Position numbers and translations under genes: made by a program. Under the pieces are notes generated by a model, which was given only the letters and a program-made list of their open reading frames with translations, had not been told where the DNA came from and made no database searches. A stretch of 64,000 nucleotides of DNA from Aphis gossypii (taxonomy: Eukaryota > Arthropoda > Insecta > Hemiptera > Aphididae): NCBI RefSeq assembly GCF_020184175.1, contig NC_065531.1, positions 77,036,604-77,100,603 on the forward strand. The letters run 5' to 3'. Positions 33,765 through 44,659 of the stretch are shown here, piece after piece. How positions within the stretch are numbered: the first letter of the stretch is position 1; each line of letters starts with the position of its first letter.

Positions 33765-34856
33765 TGGTAAACTCGGCTGCGATCGTCCGATCGTCATTGC
33801 GTTCCTACAATATTTCTACTATATATTATTTCGGTATTGCGTATAAATAATAGCAGTGTTTGGACGTACAAAGTGAACACCGAGGTGAACACAATCACAT
33901 AAAATAATATAATAATACCACATTCAATAATAAAACTTAATGATATAGGTATTGCTATCTGCGTAACTTTAAAATTTGGACTCGGAGTAAAATTTTCAAC
34001 AGCCACTCTCCCGCCCGCAATCAAGACAAATTTCTAAAATATCTTACCCTTACCTGTTGAAGTTATTTTAAATGTTATTTAAATATGTACTACCACATGT
34101 TTTATAATGACCAATAAAATTTATAATATATAATAATATTTACATAGTGTATTGAGCAAAACCATCACAGAACTCACTTTTATGTGACCGCTGTTTGATG
34201 TTATTCGTAAATAATTATACATAGTGACTTAAGTTTTTGGTAAAACATATTTTAAAATTTCAGTAATTATTAGTCGCATTCATATTATTTATATACTCGT
34301 AAACAACAAAGAAAGTTTTAAATTAAATTTAAGTGTGTTTTGAGCTATTAAAAAATATATACAATTTGGTACATTATTAAAAGTAAACACTATACACTTT
34401 AGTCCTCCTTAACATCCGAGTCCAGGTACGAGTACACCATCTGATCCATTTTTGGTTATACCTACAACTTTTTACCAGAAACTTTCTAATGGTAACACAC
34501 ACATATATATATATAATAGAACACACAATTGTCATGTTAATAAATTCATGACCGTTCAATTGCAATTAAAAAGCGCCAATTGTGTGTAGACGTTTTTCTT
34601 TCGTAAATTAAGTTTTTTAACCGTATTCACATTTTGCCTAAAATAATAACCTTTAATAAATAGTATAAATTTATCAATCAATCGATTAAATAATCCATCC
34701 ACGTTTCCACGAGGAGGAAACATTTAATATTAAATTTTGTTTTTACCTTCCGCTGTTAGATATAAAAAAAGTCTCCTGGACACCCGTATGATATTATTAT
34801 CGAGTTGTATTCTGAGAACCATTGCGGACAATGCGATCTTCTTTGAGCTGTTTCAG
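33765..34856. other. AT-rich stretch, possible 1.1-kb intron
   Basis: AT-rich DNA between two phase-compatible plus-strand exon candidates. Frames at 33794-34024 and 34377-34565 on the minus strand have no acceptor or promoter support. Confidence 0.45.
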
Positions 34857-34964
34857 TGGACCGTGAGTCATGTCTGTAACACTGCGGGTGTGTGGTTTGT
34901 ATGTGTAGCGTGTGTGTATATTATCATGTGTGTATGTGCGTTTGCGGCACGTCATCGCCGTTAA
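34857..34964 (+). CDS. Candidate 3'-terminal exon with transmembrane helix
   Basis: An excellent acceptor (GATCTTCTTTGAGCTGTTTCAG) leads in phase 0 to WTVSHVCNTAGVWFVCVACV, then YIIMCVCAFAARHRR and TAA. About 20 hydrophobic, cysteine-rich residues followed by a short basic tail fit a type I membrane anchor. Joined after 33752 it would give ectodomain, membrane helix and tail in one frame. GT-repeat DNA encodes part of the helix, which weakens the case. Confidence 0.3.
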   Translation, partial: WTVSHVCNTAGVWFVCVACVYIIMCVCAFAARHRR

Positions 34965-34989
34965 TGACCTCTACGAGTAAGTTCAACGT

Positions 34990-35367
34990 ATGAATGCAAA
35001 TTTGCTCCGTTTCTATTATTTGTTATTTATTTTTATTGTTATTACTTCTTTTTTTTACGATGCTCGTAATGGACTTTTATACACGTATATTATTATTATT
35101 AATATTATTACCTACTACTACTATTATTATTATTATTATGGTACATATTGCAATGTTATTTCACCGTTGAATTTGATTATTATTACCATCATCTTCAAAC
35201 CAAGCACTCAGCCGAGACGTTTATTTTACCGCTCAAATAACTATAATACTATGTTGTCTATACCCGAATTACTACCAGGAAACCTGAATTATAACGTTAT
35301 TAGCGATTCTGCGTGCACGATTCGCGTATTTTTGATGTTTGAAATTTCGTATTCCACAACGTTTTAG
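34990..35367 (+). CDS. Orphan 125-aa frame with signal-peptide-like start
   Basis: This is the longest ATG frame on the plus strand here. It starts MNANLLRFYYLLFIFIVITS, continues FFYDARNG (a plausible signal peptide), then an Ile/Tyr run made by ATT/TAC repeats. A less biased region follows (FKPSTQPRRLFYRSNNYNTM, LSIPELLPGNLNYNVISDSA). The repeat core suggests the length is inflated by the absence of stops in the microsatellite. No family is recognised. Confidence 0.2.
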   Translation: MNANLLRFYYLLFIFIVITSFFYDARNGLLYTYIIIINIITYYYYYYYYYGTYCNVISPLNLIIITIIFKPSTQPRRLFYRSNNYNTMLSIPELLPGNLNYNVISDSACTIRVFLMFEISYSTTF

Positions 35368-37036
35368 TAATCTGTTTTGCAACAATCGCTCATCAGTGAT
35401 ATGTATTCGTATAGATGCTGTAGGATAGGCCTCGGGCATAATGATATGTTAAAGTATAAATGAAATCTCATAATATTATAAAGGAACATCGAAATCGGTA
35501 TTTATGTTTTTAACAGAATTATATTATCATATAGCAGTTAGTAGTACAGATGTAAAACTAAATTAAATTTGGATATGATTGTTAGATTTAATTTAATTTA
35601 TATATTTTACCGTTAAATTGAATTAGTAATAATGATAGGCGTATCTAGACGTAATCCAGGTTAATTAATAAAAGCTATTAATAAACGTTGTTCTCTATCC
35701 TATTACGTTTTTCACGCGTCTACGAAGCTTATATCTAATAGAACTAAAATAATTTTTACACCCATCCCCTCCAATTTTAGATTTAATATAATGGATATCA
35801 ATCAATTAAAATAAAATAATGTATAAATAATAATATGATATTATTAAATAACTTAATTAATATGTCAGTCAGTTACAAAATAATATAAGTTTTAGGCGTG
35901 GTCATGTACTTCTGAAATGCTATCAAGGTATACGGAATCGAACACATTACTACCTTATTACTTTCCTAAAAGTTGGTTTAGTATAATTGTTATCACTTAT
36001 CACTAATAGTTTGAATTGAAAGTAAAATCAAATGATAGAAAGTTTTGATATTTTTTTTAAATAAAATAAAACACTTTGAATATCACGATTTTATACTATT
36101 TTTTACTATATTATTCAATACAATAATACATGCTACCTATATCATAAGTGAAAATGTCCTTTAAATTGAATATGTATTTGTTTAGTTAAAATACGATTCT
36201 CGTTAGTCATTATTTAGATTGTAATATCACCATAAAAGTTAATACTTTAATCAAACTGCAGCTGTATAATTTTACTCGGGAACAATCCACCGGAGAACAA
36301 TAGGATATGCGAAAAAGACACATTTTATTATTATATCAGTAGACGACTGTACAGTAACATATTACACAATATTATAATAAGTTAACGACAAACCAATTTA
36401 CGAGGATAATATTATTATGTAAATATATAGATCCTAAGCGCAATAATATGCAACGTTTGACGGGTGTAAATAGTCATGTTTAAGAACAATGATCAACGCT
36501 TATAATATTGTTATGGTTGTATCTACGGGCCGAATTTTAATTAAAAATACATTTTTTTAGGGAGGGGAGTGAAAGCTCTGGGGCATTGTTTTTCATATGC
36601 ATAATTTATTTAATATAAAAAATATACTTCAAAGGTGAAACTTTTATCCGCAGTTTTCATCGTTTTTTTCATTTTTAGATCATTTATTAGCATTTTCCGG
36701 TAATTTCATTGATGTTACTATTGCATATTAACACATTATTCGAGTGTTCAGGGAAAATTTGGAAATTTAAAATATTACATAAAAAAATATTGTTTTCATA
36801 TAAAATCTACTCAAACGGTTTTTAGGTATTTTTTATTCGTGTACAGTCATACCTACACTCGATACAAAGTAAGTGATTAAAAGAGACCCCCCCCCCCTCA
36901 TCCAATTGCGTCATTTGTCCTTAAATAGAGTGTACGCAAATATTGTATGTTATCATAATATTGTGGTGGCGATCAAACACAAGACGCGTCTCGCTATTTA
37001 ATAGAGTACAATATCATATTGTATTAACATATATAC
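35368..37036. other. AT-rich stretch
   Basis: No supported gene. It has a C13 run near 36884-36896 and two serial acceptors at 36654 and 36679, followed by a 25-codon frame too AT-biased to call. Confidence 0.45.
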
Positions 37037-38314
37037 GTGTCGAAAACTGTATCGATATTGTGCGGGCGCACGCGACAATGTCTCGTCGGCAAGACCTCAA
37101 AAAGTAGGTCAGTATGTCTACTGCTGCCGCTCGTTTATATTATGAATATGGCCCGTCGTTATGTTTATTTCGCGCGCATATATGATAATAACATAATAAT
37201 CGTAATTCGTAATAATAATAATAATAATAATAAAACCGATACGCCCTACGACACGACCGAGTCCGTCGTCCTCGCAATTCATTTTGTAATATATATAAAC
37301 GATATAATATAATAAAGTTATTATCGTGTGTCGGATTGCCGCTAAAATAATATCGTCGTCATTATTCGACGATGTCGGTGTATGATAACAGAATACGATG
37401 GTATATTACAACGGATGTTCGTATAAATTTCTGATTAATATTATTTTGTACCGCGTTACCGTTATTGTAGCGATCGGTAAAATCCGTTGCTGACGGACAA
37501 AACCCCGCGCGTATGTCTCGGGGTGTCTGTGTGAGCCGTCACGTTATTTTTTCGTTTGTATATCATACGTTTTCTTTTTTTTTTCTTATTTTTTATCACC
37601 CGGACTTCCTTCGGCTCCTGGCCAAATTTCGTGGTTTCGTACGAACTACGGGTGTGCACGATCGCTGACAGACGAACGTTTACATTATAACATGTTGTAT
37701 AATAATATATCGACTCGCGAACACGCGTATTATATACCTTTATACAGTGTATTATGTGTACTGCGGTGATATACCCGTCGACCGTCTGTTTCATATCACA
37801 AGCCAAACGCACGTGCGCCGAGCGGTCGGAGGAGGCAAATCAAACGCCGCGGGTGAACCGTCGAACTATCGCCCGCCACGAACTCTCCGCGCGGGCGTGT
37901 GTGTATATATAGGCCGAGACGTGATATTATTAATTTAATACGACGTGTATACATAACGCAAGCGAATCGCGCTTGGCGTTAATGTTGTGTATTCCGCCTC
38001 GGGCGAGATAGGAATATAATAATATGAGCAGAAACAAAAACGTTTTCGGAGCTTGTCTGTGATACGAACGTCATTGACCATCTTACACCCGTACTTCAGT
38101 CTTAGTCGAGCGTATGACGAACTTAACCTGATGACAACTTGATATATTGTTATAATATGTAATTTTTGGTTCGTCGAATAATAATAAAAAAAATGATGTA
38201 AGGTTTCTGCCGTTGTGGTAAACTATATAATTACGACTTGAGCCTAAAACAACCTAAATACATTATTTCTAATAATTATTAAATATTGCTATTTTCTAAA
38301 AAGTATGCAATTAT
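37037..38314. promoter_or_regulatory. CpG-containing block with small frames
   Basis: CpG words are frequent at 37040-37180, 37480-37520 and 37790-37900, separated by (AAT)n at 37209-37231 and a T-rich run at 37570-37595. An ATG frame at 37754-37912 (52 codons, MCTAVIYPSTVCFISQAKRT) and overlapping frames on both strands are open, as expected from composition. It could be a distal regulatory block or an untranslated exon. No gene is called. Confidence 0.3.
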
Positions 38315-38691
38315 AATATAATAATATATAGAAGTACATACGTCTGAAATTTATTATCTATTTTTTAGATTGAAATCGTGTGTAAGTTTTCGTAGTCGGT
38401 TTCAGTTCTCAAAATAATTAAACAGGGGTTCCAAAGAGGTATTGGTTCAAGCCCCCGGCAAGAACGCGCGACTATCCGTGAATTTCGAAACTGATATCTT
38501 GTCGGTCGAGGTGTACAGGTGTATATATATACTGCATTGTAATATCTCGTATTGTTTGGGCAATAATAATATTTTGGTACTATTTTATTCGTATGTGTTT
38601 TTGCGCCATTGAGACGCGCTTGGGAATCTATGATATACCGCGGGCTTTTCTTTTATAATATTTTATATCGTAATATAATATAATATAATAT
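38315..38691. repeat. Tandem duplication, copy 1 (~377 bp)
   Basis: Identical over almost its whole length to the next unit. It begins in a TAATA-rich microsatellite before GAAGTACATACGTCTG and ends in (TAATA)n after TTTTATATCG. It contains GGTTCAAGCCCCC, similar to a pol III B box, an imperfect stem around it (GGGGTTCCAA with TTGGTTCAAGCCCC), and a 13-nt exon-like pattern (TTTTTTAG...GTGT|GTAAGT). No coding frame. Confidence 0.95.
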
Positions 38692-39072
38692 AATATAATA
38701 ATATATAGAAGTACATACGTCTGAAATTTATTATCTATTTTTTAGATTGAAATCGTGTGTAAGTTTTCGTAGTCGGTTTCAGTTCTCAAAATAATTAAAC
38801 AGGGGTTCCAAAGAGGTATTGGTTCAAGCCCCCGGCAAGAACGCGCGACTATCCGTGAATTTCGAAACTGATATCTTGTCGGTCGAGGTGTACAGGTGTA
38901 TATATATATATACTGCATTGTAATATCTCGTATTGTTTGGGCAATAATAATATTTTGGTACTATTTTATTCATATGTGTTTTTGCGCCATTGAGACGCGC
39001 TTGGGAATCTATGATATACCGCGGGCTTTTCTTTTATAATATTTTATATCGTAATATAATATAATATAATAA
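38692..39072. repeat. Tandem duplication, copy 2 (~381 bp)
   Basis: It differs from copy 1 by two extra TA units in the (TA)n near 38901-38912 and one substitution (CGTATG to CATATG near 38971). Such low divergence implies a very recent duplication or an assembly artefact. The (TAATA)n at both joints suggests unequal crossing-over through the microsatellite. Confidence 0.95.
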
Positions 39073-42070
39073 TAATAATATACACACACATGTATTTTAC
39101 GCGCCCTTGAAAATTAAATAGGTTTTGGAAAATTAATTTCGTACCCTCAACAAATTTTCGTCCGTTCGCCCATATTGTTTGCACTCAATGTCAGCGTACT
39201 ATCAAATGCATTATTATTATTGTTATGGCGGTTCTATACTGCGTATGTATAATGTAATATACATTCTCCAATTATTTTAGAACGACAAAGCACCGTACAC
39301 ACAACAAACCGTAATGAGTAATGGCATATCATATATCATAAATAGATATATATATTAATTTGATTTAGATTAAAGTTATACTTGTACATAATTTTATTAT
39401 TATATAGGTACATTGTTTATACATCGATCTCGTTTCGTGTGACTGTGGTGTCCAATATACGAAATAAGAGTATGCTTCAATTTGTTATGTTCGACATTCC
39501 ACCATTCCCCTATACGACGATATTCAATAATTTTAGAACTATTTTATCACATCGCGTGTGATATAAAAAAAAAATATTAAACCTAGAAACTTAATTTGAT
39601 GATTATTAAAGAAATAATATTAAGAAGGCGTTAAATTATCGCACGGATGATGATTATATATAATATTGCTACACACGCACGAACAAGAATTATTATCGCC
39701 ATTCGATTTTATAAAATTTTCAGTCCTAAATATCTCAATGGTTATTATATTATTATTATTATTATAGTGGTCCGATGTTTTAAGACGTTTTTCGTGTAAA
39801 GTAAAAACAAAAAATGTGTGATTAATGGCACAACCATCGTTATGCATACGACAAGCCTTCACCTACGCAGAGTAGGTACTTACATCTTCCCCTTTCTCCT
39901 CCAGACTATTACAGAAAAATTGCATCTTACTGTCAGTCGTATCACCGTATAATTTTTGACCGTCGTGCGGCGGCGAAAACTCTTAATTTATTGTTCGATT
40001 TTAATGTCAACCAGACTACCAGATTTTGCAATTGTATACAATACGCGCAAACGAGTAGCTGAGTAGACTGCATAATATATTATAATAAACACTAAGCCAT
40101 TGATCACGTCAACAATAGTAGGCACCACGAAGATTTCAAAATCGTAAAATATACAATGCTTTTTTCTCATTTTTTTTTCACATATTCTTTCACTTTTTAT
40201 CTCGCTAATAAATTGACTCGTCAGAACGTGCAAGAGGTCGTGAAAAGTAGCAAAATAAATAAATAAAACACTTCACCACAAAAAGAGAGATGAAAAAATA
40301 AAAATATTATGATTACCACTCAGATTAGTACTATGTATAATCAAAGAAATTATCTAGAATAATTTTATATTTAAATACACGCGCCTAGTAGCACCTATAT
40401 AGGTACTTTTATTATAGCACGTCATTTATCTTATTAAACGAACGAATTTGCTTTTGCTTCAATGCAATACTTTTGTTAAATATATTTCAGTGAAACGATT
40501 ATCATCGTCCAATTCTCATAACAGAGCATAAAAAAAATATAAAATATTGTAGTATTTATTATAAAGCTATACGAATTCGTAAAATAATCGTAGTCAAATA
40601 TCAAATACGAAAATTTAATGTAATATTATATTGTGTTGTAAGATTATAAAAGAACGTTCGTTCATAATATTAAACTTTACATTAAGCTGATCGTGCAAAT
40701 TATTTTAAAGCATTTTATAATTTATTTAATACCTAAACGTTTTCCACGAACGTGTTTTTCGAGTGCAGTGATGAGTATGTATATGCATATACCCAGTATA
40801 AAGTTTATTATACAATCATTGTTTATATTAAATAGTGTTTATGATCAATGATACACAACATATTATTATTATATGAATTTACGATGGGAATATATAGTAT
40901 AACTCGGCGATTAATACGCTTCGCAGGAAAAAAAAATCGCAATCAAACGTCGTCGGTTAAAAGAAAATATTTTTTTTTTACAAAAACCACTTGTCGTCGA
41001 GCGACCGCCTACGGCCATGAGCTGCATCGTAAATCGAATATTACCTATGCAGTCGCGGAACTGTACACGCTACGTCCACAGAGATATAGGTACATTGATT
41101 GCGGTATAAAACGCTTTAACGGTTAGGTTATAGTGTATATATTATATGTATTATATTTCTCGAGTGCGTTGCACAATAGGGTGTTTGCGCACATAATTGA
41201 AGGGTATACGATGAGACATTTGCTATGCATAATACAAGATGCGCATAATATTGTAGCGGACTTTGTTGTACCGTTTTATTTATATTATCGTCAAACCGTT
41301 CAATGCATATCTTTTCGTACGAGACACGAATGAGGAGCGGACTGAGTGAACACACGGTGGAATAAACGCGACTGCTGATTAGTTATCGCGGTGGTATAAT
41401 ATAAAATTATAATAAGTACGCAGACGGACGCTGCAGCCTTGTAGGTATTTCCGTTATCAGTTATCACGATGCCAACGGTCGGTGGACCGTTTCAACGACG
41501 AAATTAATTTTCATAATATTATGCGTATACGATTTTACACAACGAGTAGATAGGTACGCGATCCAGCTACTTGTTCGAAACCTAAATATATAGTGCTATG
41601 CTACATAATACAATAGGAGATTCGTATACACGATAAATCAATAAATATCCTGCCATAGTGAAGTGTTCCCGTTGTAGCTCACACGATGACGAATAATGAC
41701 GCACAGAATTAAATTAAGTAAGTATTGCGTTCTTTGGACTACAAGGATTCAATATCGTGGAACTTGTCTAAAAATTGTAAAACGCATTTTTAACGGCACT
41801 GCACGTCAGTTTGACAGATTCTACCATTATATATGAGTGATAATAGCTCTGCTTGACGCTTACAATCGTTTAAAAAGGAAAAAAACCATAAACCGTAAAA
41901 CGAATCCAACAAATCCTGATGGTTGTATCGGTCAATTATAAGACGTATCCTATTTTTTGTATTATTATTATAATAATAACGTCGATCGAACGTCGTAGTC
42001 GTGTGAATCATTGTAGATCCAATTCGCATCTATAATAATTTATAATAGGTATAAAGGGTATTATCCGTTT
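39073..42070. other. Mixed AT-rich stretch
   Basis: It has (ATT)n at 39748-39767. Open frames at 39620-39862, 40848-41126 and 41133-41355 lack ATG or splice support. A short plus-strand acceptor-plus-open pattern at 40225-40266 (NVQEVVKSSKINK) is directly followed by overlapping AATAAA words. It is noted but too short to call. Confidence 0.4.
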
Positions 42071-42298
42071 CTACACGGTGGACAAAGGACGACTATAATA
42101 TAATATGAATAGACTTAGAACGAGAGAGAGAAAATAATAACAAACAACCGGATTAATCGTCTGGTCCGTTGCGAGCGCGATGGCCTGAAGTGCGTTAGAC
42201 CAAATCAGGTGACACCTACACCCACACTCTCTCTCACACACACGCACGCACGCACACATATATACATATACCGTGAAAAATCGTAACTTACACTGCAT
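42071..42298 (-). CDS. Candidate 75-aa membrane-type frame or 3'-terminal exon
   Basis: The ATG frame starts MQCKLRFFTVYVYMCACVRV with cysteines from a GT/GC repeat, then ECGCRCHLIWSNALQA. A good acceptor (TCTAACGCACTTCAG) at 42185 would instead begin a 37-codon terminal exon: AIALATDQTINPVVCYYFLS, then LVLSLFILYYSRPLSTV and TAG. The second half forms one convincing membrane helix with a short tail. The exon reading avoids the repeat-encoded part and is preferred. No family is recognised. Confidence 0.27.
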   Translation of the reverse strand: MQCKLRFFTVYVYMCACVRVCERECGCRCHLIWSNALQAIALATDQTINPVVCYYFLSLVLSLFILYYSRPLSTV

Positions 42299-44620
42299 AA
42301 TAACGCGTCAAACAGTGAAGATCGATTCGGAGTGACTACAGACCAGCGTGACCTGAAGCTCTATAATGATATTGCACCTGCAATTATTTTTTTACGTCCT
42401 TACCTACCGTTGGTATTTTTGTTGTTATTATCGTTATTATTATGATGATCATAAAACACGCGAAAATACAACAGACGACCTTGCCGGATAGCCATGCCGC
42501 TGCACTTCGCCCGTTCGTAAAATGTATTATCGACGGAAACGCATTGTCTCGTGTGCGTTGTAAATATTATATTAAGAAAGACGACAGAGAACACACACAT
42601 ATATATATATATAGGTATTTTATATTGTAATCTACCGATTTCATCACCAGCCGAGTTGCCTCTAACGACCTACAGGCTACGACGTACACGGCGGACCACA
42701 ATTGTTTGCCGTCGTCGGTCACACGTGCGGGTCACGAAATAATATTATAACCGATCGCGATGAAACCACGGCCACATACGGTAAACTTCGTGATGTCACT
42801 GACACGTGTTTGCTGGACATACGAAGAACTCGCTTTGAAATACAACTTGCGAATAAACCAGCCAACAGCCAAAGTATCCAACGGTCGAGCAAATGCAATA
42901 TTGTATTACCTGGTCTATAGTATGGTCAAATAATATGCATTACATATAATTGCTGATAAATCGAAAATTTAAAAATGTATTTTTCAGTATACCAATCAAG
43001 CTTACACTTCAATAATTATATAAATGTTGTTTACAATAGCGTGATGGCCAAACCGCCCTCGTCATTAGAAAAACTAAAAACGTTATTGGCAAAAATCACG
43101 CACGAGTTTCGTTTTCGAACACGTTTTAAAAAAAAAAAATGTTAGATATTATAAATTTGATCTTTAGACAGTACTATAATAATACGCACATCATGGTCAG
43201 AAATATTAACGATTAATTAAAAAACAACTGCATGAAAGATTTATTGGACCTTGGATATATGTTTTGTATGAATATAATATGTACTCTTGAGCCACGGAAA
43301 ATATATAGTTGCGATTATTTCGACAACCGGACGTAATAATCGCGGGGGACTTGATGCGATTCTTTGCCGTCTGAATTTTGAAAGTTTTGACGCCCCCGAA
43401 ATGTTTCGATGAAAACGAAATGTTACGAAATCGGTGGACGATGACGACGCTCGACGCGTAGAGACACCTTGAAAATCACTTTCGAACGTTATTTACTCAT
43501 TCCACGCGGATGTCATTCATCGTCGGAATGTTTACGACCAGTGAACAGTGTATTTGTGCATGAGTAGTATAGTAGGTATAGTAGCATACCTATGTGTATA
43601 TTATGATGACACAATCCGTTATGGACTGGTCAGCTTATAGGTTTCCTTCCGTTTTCATCGAATTAGTAACACGATTCTTGCAACGGTACAAATTAGACTA
43701 CTGGTTTAATTATTATGGTCAGCAGTTATACATATTTATCTAATACTTTTAACAGTAACCATATACCAAAAATTATGTGTTCGACAATTAAGAGAAAAAA
43801 AAAATTGGACACAAAAATTTAAAAACCTTGTACGTTTATAGCCGTTCGCAGCTTTATTTTCTGAGCATTGATAATTATACACAATAATAGTATTGTGTAC
43901 CTATACGTAGATAGCAAATTTATTGAACCCCCAATTGAACATCAGTCATCAGACCCTTATTTTCTATACATTCAGACTATATAATTAATATTATATCCCA
44001 TTTATTTTATTGTATTGTTAATAATTGTAATAACTTAAAGCACGGATTTATATATGTACAATCTTTATGCTGGTTCAAAGTATAAGTATGTCATTTTATT
44101 TATTAATAATTTAATGTTATATTAAAATATTATGCTTATACAGTAAAAAAAAAAGTTGTACGATTTAAATCGGTATGAAGTGGTATTTCAATATTACCTA
44201 TCAATATTAGTATTATTTGAATTATATAAATATTTTATATCTATTGGTAGTAAAAATGTGTTATTTAAAGAAGCAATTCGTTTAGATACTTATATGTCCT
44301 ATATGGTTATATCTACCACTAATTTTCATAATTTTATATTTTTAATTCGCGATTTTGACGATACCTGTATAGTATACAATATAGGTACATATATTAACAC
44401 AAATTAGTAGGTATATCAGATTTTACCTAACCTATTTAGGTATGCTGAAATGAATGTTATTGCCTCCACGATGGCATGTGCCCGATAATTTAATCCAAAG
44501 TTACATTAAAATTTAGCATTTGCAAAACGCATAAATATAAATAATTTCAATTTCGATTTAAAATGGTGATATTATTTTTGAATATACAATAATTAATACA
44601 ATTTGTTTTTTTTTTTTTAG
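42299..44620. other. CpG-containing block then AT-rich stretch
   Basis: At 42.4-42.9 kb the DNA is GC-richer with several overlapping open frames (42442-42630, 42551-42742, 42702-42920). None has an acceptor or a supported ATG. From 43 kb it is AT-rich. The right edge is a T15 tract forming the acceptor of the microexon candidate. Confidence 0.4.
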
Positions 44621-44652
44621 ATACGCAATCGTTGTCGAAACCACGAAATAAA
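44621..44652 (+). CDS. Candidate 32-nt microexon
   Basis: T15 followed by AG (44605-44620) and AAA|GTAAGTG (44650-44659) form two near-consensus splice sites only 32 bases apart. With two leading bases the frame reads TQSLSKPRNK. That phase would complete the codon left by the possible donor at 29900. The small size and strong sites fit a regulated neuronal-type microexon, but chance pairing is quite possible. Confidence 0.25.
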
Positions 44653-44659
44653 GTAAGTG

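Noticed and set aside
36654..36731. Frame of 25 codons after two serial acceptors
   Set aside because: The translation is dominated by Phe and Ser from T-rich DNA, as expected for a pyrimidine tract read as codons.
38430..38460. tRNA-like B box in the tandem unit as a tRNA or SINE
   Set aside because: The matching A box at proper distance is not convincing, so it is kept only as a remark in the repeat entry.
39884..39905. Minus-strand 22-nt microexon pattern (LEEKGED)
   Set aside because: The acceptor tract is short and the segment tiny. GTAAGT alone is expected about 40 times over both strands.
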